Shown here in pieces: positions 1 to 8,012 of a stretch of DNA of 64,000 nucleotides (within the stretch, counting starts at the first letter, position 1; every line of letters begins with the position of its first letter). A program made the position numbers and the translations under genes. Below the pieces are notes generated by a model. It made no database searches, was not told where the DNA came from, and saw nothing but the letters and a program-made list of their open reading frames with translations. Origin of the DNA: Gammaproteobacteria bacterium (GTDB taxonomy: Bacteria; Pseudomonadota; Gammaproteobacteria; Pseudomonadales; Azotimanducaceae); NCBI GenBank assembly GCA_026708185.1, contig JAPOVK010000011.1, positions 18,645-82,644 of the forward strand, read 5' to 3'.

Positions 1-1
1 C

Positions 2-1534
2 TACACCTTGTACGAGACGGTTGCTCTCGGATTCCTGAAGCTGACGCGGGAACTGCTCGATCAGGGCGCGGACACCGTCAACGTGCTCGCCGACGGCGCC
101 CTGCCGATCGTCCAGGCAGCGCAGGACGTGAAGATGACGCGCCTCCTGCTGCGCTACGGCGCCGACCCCAATGGGCAGGACGCGCGGGGCGTGACGGCGC
201 TCATGGCAGCGTCGCAGGCAGGCGCCAAGGACGTCGTCGAAGCGCTGCTCGGGGGCGGTGCCGAGCCGGACATCTTCTTCGCCATCGCCTCGCGGGATCG
301 GGAAGCGGTCGATCGGATGCTCGAGGCCGACCCGGACTGCCACAAGTCGGAGGCCGTGACCCCCGTGATCCTGGCGGCGGCCTCCGGGGACCGGGCGGTC
401 GTCGAAAGCCTGCTCAAGGCCGGTGCGGACCCGAACGAGGCACAGCACAGGTGGATGCAGGACTCGCCGCTCGTCACAGCCGTGTCCCACCGCCACGAAC
501 ATCTGGTTCCACTCCTGTTGGACCACGGCGCGGACGTCAACCCGCCTGGCGCGTTCAAATGGAACATCCCACTGACGGCTGCGGTCCGCTGGGGGAACTA
601 CGCCGGCGTGGAGATGCTGCTGGCCGCGGGTGCGGATCCGAGTGTCGCCAGCGACTCGGGCGGAATCGGCAATCCGCTCGGCTGGACCGCCTACGTCGGG
701 GATCTCCGCTGCGCCAAGATGCTCGTGGACGCGGGTGCGGACAAGGCGGCACGCAGCCACGCGCTGGTCGGGGCTGCACACCACGGGCGGCTGTCGATCG
801 TCGAGTTGCTCGGGACGCTCGACACCGACCTGCACCATCCGCACCCCGGCGGTGATGCGATGCATCGAGCGCGGGCGAATAAGCATGCGGACGCCCTCAA
901 GCTTCTGACTGAACTCGACGAGATCCACCAACTGTCCCCGCGTAGGCGGGACGACATCCTTGGCCCGCGGGTCGAGTTCATGCACTTGCTGTGCAGCGAC
1001 GACGGCAAGGGGCTCGATGCGCTGATCGGAAGGCACCCGGAGTTGGTCGACCGGGACCTCGTCCGCAACGAACTGTTCCACCATGCGACGGGTAACCACC
1101 AGGGCAAGGTGGACCGGAAGCCGTGGCTCGCCGTGGTGGACGTGCTGGTGAAACACGGAGTGCCATGGACGATCCACGCGGCCGTCGCCCGCGACCGCCT
1201 CGAAGAGATCGAACGACTGGCGAACGGACCCGGTGCGCTCAAGGCCGGGCTGCACACGGCGGCCAAGTTCAACAACGTACGAGCGATGGAGTTCCTGCTC
1301 AAGGCGGGTGCAGACATTGACGCCAAGGAGTCGTCGGGCACGGCCCTGCATGAAGCCGTTCGCAATCGCTCGTTCGAGGCGGCCGAGTGCCTGATCAGAC
1401 GGGGCGCGGGCGTCAATGCAACCGACCAGTATGGCAACTCGCCGCGGTCGTTTTGCCGTCCTGGAACGGAACAGAGCGATGCCCTATGCGATCTGCTCGA
1501 CGCGCATGGCGCGACGACGTTGGGCCATGGCTGA
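2..1534 (+). CDS. Ankyrin-repeat protein, 5' end cut by window
   Basis: The frame is open from the first bases of the window, so the true start lies upstream; a TTG at position 8 is only the first candidate start inside the window. About 510 residues are visible. They consist almost entirely of ankyrin repeats of about 33 residues, with recurring 'GADPN', 'TALMAA' and 'LLxAGAD' signatures from the first residues to the C-terminus. Ankyrin repeats are protein-binding scaffolds, and no catalytic domain is visible in the part seen. No signal peptide can be judged because the N-terminus is missing. It converges on the sulfatase at 1541-3199 with only 6 bp between them. A second ankyrin protein lies 5.5 kb away. 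The partner and role are unknown. Confidence 0.9.
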   Translation, partial: YTLYETVALGFLKLTRELLDQGADTVNVLADGALPIVQAAQDVKMTRLLLRYGADPNGQDARGVTALMAASQAGAKDVVEALLGGGAEPDIFFAIASRDREAVDRMLEADPDCHKSEAVTPVILAAASGDRAVVESLLKAGADPNEAQHRWMQDSPLVTAVSHRHEHLVPLLLDHGADVNPPGAFKWNIPLTAAVRWGNYAGVEMLLAAGADPSVASDSGGIGNPLGWTAYVGDLRCAKMLVDAGADKAARSHALVGAAHHGRLSIVELLGTLDTDLHHPHPGGDAMHRARANKHADALKLLTELDEIHQLSPRRRDDILGPRVEFMHLLCSDDGKGLDALIGRHPELVDRDLVRNELFHHATGNHQGKVDRKPWLAVVDVLVKHGVPWTIHAAVARDRLEEIERLANGPGALKAGLHTAAKFNNVRAMEFLLKAGADIDAKESSGTALHEAVRNRSFEAAECLIRRGAGVNATDQYGNSPRSFCRPGTEQSDALCDLLDAHGATTLGHG

Positions 1535-1540
1535 CGAGGG

Positions 1541-3199
1541 TCAGTTGAACCAGTAGATGAACTCGTCGTCGGGGGCGTCGGGGTCGAGCAGCGTCTTGTC
1601 GATGTTGATGGGCGACGTGATGGCCGACGGCCAGAGCGGCTCCGCCTGTGCGGCGTTGTGTTCGTCGAGAAGCCGCTGTAGGGAAGCGACGCGCTCGGGC
1701 TCGGCATCGGCGAGGTTGCGCTGCTCGGTAGGGTCTTCTTCGAGGTGGAAGAGCCAGGTCTTGCCACCCGGCTCGTTGGTCTGCAGCTTGTAGCCGTCGG
1801 CGATGACGACCTGGTAGTCGCCCGTGCGCCAGAACAGCTTCTCGTGCGGTACGCCCTCGGCAACGCCTTCGACGTAGGGAACGAGGTCGACGCCGTCGAT
1901 CGTCCGGTCGCTCGGCAACTCGACGCCCGCCGCCGCCGCGGCGGTGGCGAAGATGTCGAAGCCGTGCACGGGGGCATCGAAGGTCTGACCTCCCGTTAGG
2001 CGCGCCGGCCATTTGAGGAAGAAGGGCACGTGGATGCCGCCCTCGAAGAAGCTGATCTTCCACCCGCGGAACGGCGCGTTGACGCGAGGCAGGCCGATGT
2101 AGCCCGGGGCGCCGTTGTCCGACGTGAAGAACACGAGCGTGTTTTCCTCGAGGCCGTTGTCGCGCAGCGCATCGAGTATCCGGCCGACGCTGCGGTCGAG
2201 GGAGCGGACCATCGCGGCGTAGACGCGCAGGCGATGCCCTTCGATGTGCGACAGGGCGTCGTAGTCGGCTTTCAGCGCCTGCAACGGCGTATGCACGGCC
2301 CAGTGCGCGAGGTAAAGGAAGAACGGTCGATCCCTGTTGGCCTCGATGACCCGTATGGCCTCGTCGGTGTAGTAGTCGGTCAGGTAGCCGCCGGGTGCGA
2401 ATGGCGGGCCGCCGTTGAACGATGCCGCGAAGTTCATGGCGCGCCACAGGAAGCGGTCGATGCCGTCGAAGTCCTGTTTCGAGTTGACGACCTCCGGGTG
2501 GTCTTCGGGGAGATAGAGGCCGCTTGCCATCAAGAGGGTCTCGTCGAAACCCTGGGCGCGGGGCCCCATGTCGCCGCTCAGGCCCAGATGCCACTTGCCG
2601 ATGTGCACGTTGTGGTAGCCCGCCGGTTTCAGCAACTCGGCGAGGGTGACCTCGGAGGCGGGCATGCCCATGTCGTTGTAGGGGATCGACGGCCCCACGT
2701 CGCGTACGATGTTCCTGCGCAGAGTCCCTGGCCTCGTGTCGGCAAGTTGCGGAACCATCGTGCTGAAGCCGGCCGGCGTCGGCGTGAACTCGAAGCCGAA
2801 GCGCGTGCTGTAGCGACCGGTCATGAGGGCGGCGCGCGACGGCGCACAGGTGCCGTTGGCCGCGTAGCCGTTCGCGAAGTGAACGCCCTCTTGGGCCAAG
2901 GCGTCGATGTGCGGCGTCGGCACGGTGCCGCCGGCGACGCCGCCGCCGAGCCAGCTCAGGTCGTTCCAGCCGAGATCGTCCGCGAGGATAACGACGATGT
3001 TGGGCGGCCGTTGTGCTTCGGTCCGGCCGGCAGGATCTGCACCTGACTGCCACTCGATCGCCTGGGGCGGCGCGACGTCCATGCGCCGGCTGATCTCGAC
3101 CACCTCGAGGAGGATTTCTAGGCGGAAGACCCAGGCGATGCCGACGGCGGCCACGACCGCTGCCACGATACCGATGGCCACAACGGCTGCACGGCTCAT
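1541..3199 (-). CDS. Membrane-anchored sulfatase (arylsulfatase family)
   Basis: 552 residues, the usual length for type I sulfatases, which hydrolyse sulfate esters. The maturation motif C-A-P-S-R is at residues 118-122, where Cys118 would be converted to formylglycine. The metal-binding 'ADDLGWND' follows a hydrophobic strand near residue 73, and 'KWHLG' and 'FFTSDNG' family signatures come later. Residues 4-25 form a hydrophobic segment, so the enzyme is probably anchored with its domain in the periplasm. The start is the ATG at 3199, preceded by GGAGGT at good spacing. The substrate cannot be told from sequence. A second, unrelated-looking sulfatase is at 57188-58687. A formylglycine-generating enzyme is not in the window. 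Confidence 0.93.
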   Translation of the reverse strand: MSRAAVVAIGIVAAVVAAVGIAWVFRLEILLEVVEISRRMDVAPPQAIEWQSGADPAGRTEAQRPPNIVVILADDLGWNDLSWLGGGVAGGTVPTPHIDALAQEGVHFANGYAANGTCAPSRAALMTGRYSTRFGFEFTPTPAGFSTMVPQLADTRPGTLRRNIVRDVGPSIPYNDMGMPASEVTLAELLKPAGYHNVHIGKWHLGLSGDMGPRAQGFDETLLMASGLYLPEDHPEVVNSKQDFDGIDRFLWRAMNFAASFNGGPPFAPGGYLTDYYTDEAIRVIEANRDRPFFLYLAHWAVHTPLQALKADYDALSHIEGHRLRVYAAMVRSLDRSVGRILDALRDNGLEENTLVFFTSDNGAPGYIGLPRVNAPFRGWKISFFEGGIHVPFFLKWPARLTGGQTFDAPVHGFDIFATAAAAAGVELPSDRTIDGVDLVPYVEGVAEGVPHEKLFWRTGDYQVVIADGYKLQTNEPGGKTWLFHLEEDPTEQRNLADAEPERVASLQRLLDEHNAAQAEPLWPSAITSPINIDKTLLDPDAPDDEFIYWFN

Positions 3200-3232
3200 T
3201 GAGACCTCCTTGCGGTTCGGCCCCTAAGGCGC

Positions 3233-3688
3233 TTACAACGGCAGATAGACCCGCGTTTCGCGCTCCTCCGGCGCCACTTCGCCCGGATCGTTGGTGTACA
3301 CGTCCCAACCGAATTGGGCGTCGGAGCCGAGTTCGCGGGCCCGTTCCATGACCTGGCCCCAGACCGCGCCAACGTCTTCGTAGGCACCGACGTGCAGGGC
3401 CGTGAGCGCTCGGCCACCCGGCAGGACGTGCTGCTCGATGTCGCCGGCGCCGTCGATGGGTTCCAGGACGGGCATGCCGGCGGCGATGTCGCAGGCGACG
3501 CCGTCCATGCTGAAGTAGCGCATGAACGGCATGCCGGCTGGCTGCTGCCCGGCGCCCGCGATGTGCTGGAAGACCCGCGGCAGGATGTCGGCCAATGCTT
3601 CGCCGAAATCGGTCAGGGCGACCTTGCGCCGGACGACCAGGGCGGATTGGGGCTCGAGGTCCACGGTTTCTATGGCGACTTCGGTCAT
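3233..3688 (-). CDS. GyrI-like / AraC effector-binding domain protein
   Basis: About 151 residues making up a single GyrI-like small-molecule-binding domain, the fold found at the C-terminus of AraC/MerR regulators and in GyrI/SbmC. Typical segments are the N-terminal 'VRRKV' strand, 'PFMRYFSMDG', the central 'GMPV' region and the late 'GAYEDVGAVWGQV' helix. No DNA-binding domain is present, so this is the stand-alone form. I chose the ATG at 3688; a GTG three codons upstream (3697) is also possible. It lies 33 bp upstream of the sulfatase on the same strand and could be co-transcribed with it. The ligand is unknown. Confidence 0.8.
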   Translation of the reverse strand: MTEVAIETVDLEPQSALVVRRKVALTDFGEALADILPRVFQHIAGAGQQPAGMPFMRYFSMDGVACDIAAGMPVLEPIDGAGDIEQHVLPGGRALTALHVGAYEDVGAVWGQVMERARELGSDAQFGWDVYTNDPGEVAPEERETRVYLPL

Positions 3689-3742
3689 GGGGATCACTTG
3701 CGCGGGCTGTCAGCGGCGCACCTTGCCGCAGCAGCCAAACGC

Positions 3743-3822
3743 GCGTCAACCGACACGTGCGTCAACCGACACGTGCGTCAACCGACACGCGCGTCAACCG
3801 ACACGCGCGTCAACCGACGCGC
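3743..3822. repeat. Five-copy 16-bp tandem repeat
   Basis: Five head-to-tail copies of the 16-bp unit GCGTCAACCGACACGT start at 3743, 3759, 3775, 3791 and 3807. Copies 1 and 2 are identical, copies 3 and 4 differ only in the last base, and copy 5 is degenerate (GACGCGC end). The array fills the space between zur and the GyrI-like gene and stops exactly at the zur stop codon. There are no spacers, so it is not a CRISPR array. Copy number is likely variable between strains. Confidence 0.95.
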
Positions 3823-4287
3823 TCAGGCCCGTTGGCAGTTGTCGCACAGCCCCTTGATCTCGACGACCGCGTTGTCGGGTCGAAAGCCGTGTTGATCGGC
3901 GATCTTGGACAGCAAGGTCTCGAGCCCGCTCGATTCCACCTCGTCCACGTGGCCGCACGAGGAGCAGAGCAGGAACTGGCTCTCGTGGGGATGGTCCGGA
4001 TGGTCGCAAGGCACGTAGGACTGCGCGGATTGCAGGCGGTGAACGAGGCCGACGCGCATGAGGAAGTCGAGGTGTCGGTAGACGGTCAGCGGCGCGATCT
4101 TCCGCTCTTGGCGTTGCTCCAGCAGGGCGATGAGTTCGTAGGCGGAGAGCGGTCGGTCGCTTTGCAGCATCTCCGCGTAGACGGCCAATCGCGCCGGCGT
4201 CAACCGTGCGCCTTTCTCGGCGCAGCGCGCTTCGGCGAGCTTGCGCCACTTCGCCGCGAGACGCGGTGCCTTGCCCAAGCTAGCCAA
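3823..4287 (-). CDS. zur: Zur, Fur-family zinc uptake regulator
   Basis: Fur-superfamily repressor. It has an N-terminal winged helix ('RLTPARLAVYAEML', 'LTVYRHLDFLMRVGLV'), the metal site 'HPDHPHE' and structural zinc pairs 'LCSSC' and 'LCDNC' near the C-terminus. Zur rather than Fur is inferred from the partner MerC-domain gene and the Zur-box-like operator upstream. The start is uncertain: the frame is open to an ATG at 4395, but alignment with E. coli Zur favours a start near 4287 (TTG), which overlaps the merC stop by 8 nt as in translational coupling. Zur binds DNA when zinc is replete and represses zinc-uptake genes. Here it is probably autoregulated with merC. Confidence 0.88.
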   Translation of the reverse strand: MASLGKAPRLAAKWRKLAEARCAEKGARLTPARLAVYAEMLQSDRPLSAYELIALLEQRQERKIAPLTVYRHLDFLMRVGLVHRLQSAQSYVPCDHPDHPHESQFLLCSSCGHVDEVESSGLETLLSKIADQHGFRPDNAVVEIKGLCDNCQRA

Positions 4288-4747
4288 AGGGACGACGCTG
4301 TGGGTCCGGTTGGGGACGATCGCCGCCAGCCGGTTGGTTTGGGATATGGCCCCGGCCACGTTGCCGCGTCCAGTGCCAAAGGTGCGCAGACCCAAGCAGC
4401 ACGCCGCCGGTGACGGTAATCGGTTCTTCGTACGCCGATGCGGCCTCGACGAACGCCCCTACCAGCAGTAGAGCCAAGCCCGTCGCTGCCGCGGCCACGA
4501 AAAGCCCACCGCCGCCGGCGGGCAGGGCCTTCCACATGACGCGCAGACTCACGGGAACCGCCGTGGCGGCCAGGATGCGATGCAGGATTTCACTCTCGCT
4601 CGCTTGGGCAGCCAATGGCAGCAGGCTCACCAGCAGGGGCAGGGCGAGGCAGTGGATCAGGCACAGCGTCGAGAGCCCCGCCGCACACAGATCCAGCCGC
4701 GCTGTGCCGACGTTCGGCGGATGGAGTTGGCCGCTGGCCTGGTTCAT
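4280..4747 (-). CDS. MerC-domain membrane protein upstream of zur
   Basis: 155 residues, with about four hydrophobic segments and the MerC-type 'LSTLCLIHCLALPLL' helix carrying a Cys-x2-His-Cys pattern. MerC-domain proteins transport mercuric ion in mer operons, but MerC-like genes next to zur are generally thought to take part in metal (zinc) homeostasis. The start is the ATG at 4747; the open frame extends upstream to 5059, but that part is low-complexity and would cross the predicted promoter and Zur box. It overlaps zur by a few bases, so the two form an operon. No mer operon genes are nearby, which argues against a mercury role. Confidence 0.85.
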   Translation of the reverse strand: MNQASGQLHPPNVGTARLDLCAAGLSTLCLIHCLALPLLVSLLPLAAQASESEILHRILAATAVPVSLRVMWKALPAGGGGLFVAAAATGLALLLVGAFVEAASAYEEPITVTGGVLLGSAHLWHWTRQRGRGHIPNQPAGGDRPQPDPQRRPFG

Positions 4748-4790
4748 GGATTGGCTGACCCTTGCGCGTACCCGCGTACCGGTTGAGGTT

Positions 4791-4823
4791 GATATGTTAT
4801 AACGTACTTGCGTCGGACGACAA
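4791..4823 (-). promoter_or_regulatory. Zur box overlapping the merC-zur promoter
   Basis: Positions 4791-4808 read GATATGTTATAACGTACT on the plus strand. As I recall it, the published Zur signal for the Agrobacterium group is GATATGTTATAACATATC, which gives 15 of 18 matches; the core GTTATAAC is a perfect palindrome. On the minus strand the same bases provide a -10 hexamer TATAAC (4801-4796). A weaker -35 TTGTCC (4823-4818) lies 16 bp upstream. Bound Zur would cover the -10 element, 43 bp ahead of the merC ATG. This predicts autoregulation of merC-zur. Confidence 0.7.
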
Positions 4824-5149
4824 TCGCGGTCGCATGTTGCGGGCCGCTTCGAACGCCCGAAGTCGGGTGCCCGGAACACGATCCGAGAAGGGGGAACGCC
4901 CGAGTTCGGGCGGGGCCGACGGTCCCCATTGGAACTGTACCAACCGGCGCCGGAGTTGGCCCGCCTGCGAGGCGCCGTCGGGTTCTTCCCGCTCTGAATG
5001 CCGCGCGGGTCATGGGCGCAGCTCTTGGGGCGCTGTGGTCGGTCAAGGAGAACCATCACCTTGCGCCGGGACAGATGTCAGACTAGAGGTCCGAGTCGAA
5101 GTCAACGGTCTTAGGGTGGCGGTAGGCAGCGCGGTGCCGATCGATAAGC

Positions 5150-5335
5150 GGATAGTCTCTACGGCGATCGCCCGAATGGGGATCGGTGGTCGGCCCGTGA
5201 TGGCGCATAGCAGCCTGAAGGCGCTCGGCGTGGTCGTCGGTGGCGCGTCGGCCGTGGTCGGGGCATTGCTGGATCGCCGCCGAACCGTCCTCGTGCCCGC
5301 TTTCTCGTCTGGCGGATTGCGTCCGATGCGCGGAC
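5150..5335 (+). pseudogene. Remnant of an AAC(3)-family N-acetyltransferase
   Basis: A short stretch translates on the plus strand to 'MAHSSLKALGVVVGGAS' followed by 'VVGALLDRRRTVLVPAFS'. This resembles the N-terminus of aminoglycoside 3-N-acetyltransferase-type proteins ('VMVHSSLkslG.veGG...vidALL...GTllvPtFs'). The conserved glycine-rich step between 'ALLD' and 'TVLVP' is missing, and nothing of the remaining roughly 200 residues follows. I read it as a decayed fragment. The remaining bases between the merC promoter and 5150 show nothing recognisable. Confidence 0.5.
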
Positions 5336-5461
5336 GCGGTTGCGGGCGGTCCCGTCCAGGAACTGCCGGTCCGGCTGCGGGGCCGGCGCACTGAAACCCA
5401 TATGCAAACCGAGTGATGGTGCGTGGAATTCGTCGGAACGGGCCGTTGCGTGGTTCCAGAG

Positions 5462-5610
5462 AGCGCCCCATAGCCGTGTCCGGTACCTCGCTTCGCTCGG
5501 CACCGGCGCGTGCCGCTTGCGGCACGCCGACTCCGGCCCAAGGCCACTCCGACCGCGCATGGAACAAACGCCGCCGGTCGCGTACGCTCCCTCTGGCGCT
5601 TGTTCCATGC
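5462..5610 (+). repeat. Dispersed hairpin repeat, copy A
   Basis: About 150 bp nearly identical to 7865-8012. The shared part runs from GCCCCATAGCCGTG through a GC-rich block (GGCACCGGCGCGTGCCGC) to a terminal hairpin. In this copy the hairpin arms are 5557-5572 and 5595-5610 (GCATGGAACAAACGCC against GGCGCTTGTTCCATGC, 15 of 16 paired). The G-C pair after CATG in this copy is C-G in the other copy, so pairing has been conserved through a compensatory change. It carries no coding capacity of its own. It sits in the leader of the S41 peptidase gene. Confidence 0.85.
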
Positions 5611-5615
5611 GAGAC

Positions 5616-5660
5616 GCGACCGCTTCGCGGTCGCCCCGAGAATTCGCTGCGCGAATTCTC
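5616..5660 (+). other. Two perfect stem-loops in the S41 peptidase leader
   Basis: Directly after repeat copy A come two perfect inverted repeats. GCGACCGC/GCGGTCGC is at 5616-5623 and 5627-5634 with a 3-nt loop. A 10-bp stem, GAGAATTCGC/GCGAATTCTC, is at 5638-5647 and 5651-5660, also with a 3-nt loop. With the copy A hairpin they make three consecutive stems ending 68 bp before the peptidase start. Neither is followed by a T-run, so a simple terminator is unlikely. They may stabilise the mRNA or belong to a longer form of the repeat. Confidence 0.75.
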
Positions 5661-5727
5661 CCGGCGGCGAGGCGGCGCCGACCGGCAGGCAACAAGACAC
5701 GGTTTTGTTACATGGAAGGCGTTGTTA

Positions 5728-6960
5728 ATGTCCGCCGTCTGCGCGACGGGCGTAGCGGCCGGTTGCGATCCGGTGCAACCACCGGAAGCTGCGGAGGAGC
5801 TGACGCCGGACGCATACGCCGAGGACTTCGACGAAGCCTGGGCGTTCATACGCGACACCTACGCTTACTTTGATCAAGAGGCCGTCGACTGGGAGCGGGT
5901 ACGCGTCGTTTTGCGACCCCGGGCCGCCGAGGTCCCCGACAACGCCGGATTCGTCGGCCTGCTCGAGCAGCTTCTCGAGCACCTGTGCGACCACCACGCG
6001 CACCTGGGCGTTAACACCTCGTCCTCGCCGCGTCTGGTGCCGAGCGGTGCCGATCTCTGGGCAGCGCATCGGCTGGGAAAGGCGGTGATCACGGCCGTGC
6101 GCGCCGGGTCCGGTGCGGAGAGGTCGGGGCTCCGCCCGGGGATGCAGATCCTATCGATTGGCGGATCGCCCGTGGCGGCAGCCGTGGACGAACGCTTGCC
6201 GCAGGCCGTCAAGCGCGACCATGCCGCCGCGCGCGATTGGGCGCTGCGAACCTTGTTGGCCGGGCGGCATGGCGCATCGGTCCGCCTAGAGGTCGAGGCC
6301 GAGTCGGGACGTGTTGATGCCGCGTTCGAACCGGGACGCACGAATCGGCCGGACGCGCCGCTGACAGCCAGCCGCCTGGACGGCGAGATCGGGCATATCC
6401 GCCTTCATGACAGCCTAGGCCGGGATGCGCTGATCCCGGCCTGGGACGCGGCACTGGCACGCTTGCAGGACACCGACGGACTCGTCATCGACCTCCGCGA
6501 CACGCCAGGGGGCGGGGACGCGGTGGTCGCACGCCCGTTGATGGGCCGCCTGGTGTCCTCCGCGCTGCCGTATCAGCGCCATGTGCAGCCCGATCCGAGG
6601 CGACCCGGCGCGACGGAGCGGACATGGACGGAGAAGGTGAATCCGCGCGGCCCCTTCACGTACGACCGACCGGTGGCCGTGCTGGTCGGCCGCTGGACGG
6701 GCAGCATGGGCGAGGGCGTCGCCATCGGCCTGGACGGCATGCAGCGTGCGGACGTCTTCGGTTCGCCGATGGCCGGACTGCGGGGCGCAATCGAGACGCT
6801 CGTCCTCAAGCACACGAAGATTCCGGTGCGCGTGCCGGCGGAGCGGCTGTACCACGTGGACGGCACCCCGCGTGAAGCGTTCCGTCCGCCGTTCCCCGTC
6901 GAGGCGGGGCGGGGCGATGCCGTGCTCGATGCCGCCGTCACGCAGCTGGGGCAGGGGTAG
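5728..6960 (+). CDS. S41-family (C-terminal processing) peptidase
   Basis: 410 residues. A hydrophobic N-terminus ends in 'GVAAGCDP', a signal peptide with a weak lipobox, so the protein is probably an envelope lipoprotein. A helical region is followed by a PDZ-like segment ('AVRAGSGAERSGLRPGMQILSIGG'). The S41 catalytic core comes last: 'GHIRLHDSLG', 'GLVIDLRDTPGGG' and the nucleophile in 'TGSMGEG' (Ser326 from this start). The ATG at 5728 is preceded by GGAAGG at 8-nt spacing; the upstream open frame is repeat sequence. S41 peptidases cleave proteins near their C-termini. The substrate is unknown, and the leader is unusually rich in hairpins. Confidence 0.88.
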   Translation: MSAVCATGVAAGCDPVQPPEAAEELTPDAYAEDFDEAWAFIRDTYAYFDQEAVDWERVRVVLRPRAAEVPDNAGFVGLLEQLLEHLCDHHAHLGVNTSSSPRLVPSGADLWAAHRLGKAVITAVRAGSGAERSGLRPGMQILSIGGSPVAAAVDERLPQAVKRDHAAARDWALRTLLAGRHGASVRLEVEAESGRVDAAFEPGRTNRPDAPLTASRLDGEIGHIRLHDSLGRDALIPAWDAALARLQDTDGLVIDLRDTPGGGDAVVARPLMGRLVSSALPYQRHVQPDPRRPGATERTWTEKVNPRGPFTYDRPVAVLVGRWTGSMGEGVAIGLDGMQRADVFGSPMAGLRGAIETLVLKHTKIPVRVPAERLYHVDGTPREAFRPPFPVEAGRGDAVLDAAVTQLGQG

Positions 6961-6998
6961 GCTTTGCGTCGCAGTTGTCCGAAAAGGCTGGGGTCCTA

Positions 6999-7727
6999 GT
7001 GGGAGTGATACGGACATCGAAGACCCGCCTCAGTGCGTGCGTGAAAGCCTTCGACACCAACGCCGTGGTGGCCGGGATAAAGGCACGGCCCGACCTCTTG
7101 CACCACGCCGATGAGCGCGGTCGGAACTGGCTCCACTTGTGCGCGAGTGTTGACGCCCGCGAGCGTGGCCTGGACCCCGCAGACGCGCTGCCACTCGCAC
7201 GGGCGCTGCTCGACTTCGGAATCGACGTCAACGCTGCGGCGTTCACGGAAGGTACGTGGCGGGCGACGCCGTTGTGGTACGCGGTTGCGCGGGGCAACAA
7301 CATCGACCTCGCACGATACCTGCTGGCCGCGGGGTCAACGCCGGAGCACTGCCTCTGGGCGGCCGTCTACAACGAGGATCTCGACATGATCGCGCTGCTC
7401 ACCGAGGCCGGAGCGCGCCTCGACGCGGTCGCGGAACAGGAGACCCCGCTCCTGCACGCCGTCAAGTACAGCCGGTTCCGCGGCGCCGAAGCACTGCTCG
7501 AGGCGGGCGCCGACCCCGACTACCGCGACGTGCGCGGCATGACTGCCCTGCACTACATGCTGAAGAAAAACAGCGACATCCGGCACTTCGGCATGTTCGC
7601 AGCACGCGGTGCCCGGGGCGATCTTCCTGATCGCGACGGCCGGACTGCGGTGGCAATCCTCTCCCGCAAGCGCAACCCGGCCTTCCATGCCGTCGCGGCC
7701 CGACTCGGCGAAGGCAAGACACGATAG
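6999..7727 (+). CDS. Ankyrin-repeat protein
   Basis: 242 residues from a GTG at 6999 (GGGG 5 nt upstream); a TTG at 6975 is an alternative start. About five ankyrin repeats are visible, for example 'RGRNWLHLCASV', 'TPLWYAVARGNN', 'TPLLHAVKYSRF' with 'LLEAGADPDYRD', and 'MTALHYMLKKNS'. It has no signal peptide and no other domain, so it is probably a cytoplasmic protein-protein interaction module. It follows the S41 peptidase by about 40 bp on the same strand and may be co-transcribed. It is related in type, but not closely in sequence, to the larger ankyrin protein at the window start. Confidence 0.85.
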   Translation: MGVIRTSKTRLSACVKAFDTNAVVAGIKARPDLLHHADERGRNWLHLCASVDARERGLDPADALPLARALLDFGIDVNAAAFTEGTWRATPLWYAVARGNNIDLARYLLAAGSTPEHCLWAAVYNEDLDMIALLTEAGARLDAVAEQETPLLHAVKYSRFRGAEALLEAGADPDYRDVRGMTALHYMLKKNSDIRHFGMFAARGARGDLPDRDGRTAVAILSRKRNPAFHAVAARLGEGKTR

Positions 7728-7864
7728 CTTGAGCGCGGTCTGCCACGCCTGTGTGTGGTCGAGTCCGACTCACGCCGATTGTGGCCAATGCCGCTGCCTG
7801 TCACAGTTGGTGACGGAGCGGGCAAGGTGGGGCGATGAACGGTTGGCCTTTGGCGATGCCAAGC

Positions 7865-8012
7865 GACGCCCCATAGCCGTGGCCGGTACCTCGCATTCGC
7901 TCGGCACCGGCGCGTGCCGCTTGCGGCACGCCGACTCCGGCCCAAGGCCACGCCGACCTTCATGCAACAACCACCGGCGGTCGCTGCGCTTCCCTCTGGT
8001 GTTTGTTGCATG
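7865..8012 (+). repeat. Dispersed hairpin repeat, copy B
   Basis: Second copy of the element at 5462-5610. The terminal hairpin arms are 7961-7975 and 7998-8012 (CATGCAACAACCACC against GGTGTTTGTTGCATG, 14 of 15 paired). The last three bases of the repeat are the ATG used by, or lying at, the start of the downstream membrane-protein gene, so the repeat supplies the translation start region. The loop sequence differs more than the stem. This is consistent with a mobile or recombining palindromic intergenic element. Confidence 0.85.

Noticed and set aside
1413..3749. 778-codon open frame on the minus strand
   Set aside because: Arg/Pro/Gly-rich translation that covers the sulfatase and GyrI-like genes in another frame; a high-GC shadow.
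3743..3822. CRISPR array
   Set aside because: Direct repeats of 16 bp with no spacers and no cas genes.
4748..5059. N-terminal extension of the MerC-domain protein
   Set aside because: Low-complexity translation crossing the promoter and Zur box; the ATG at 4747 fits the domain.
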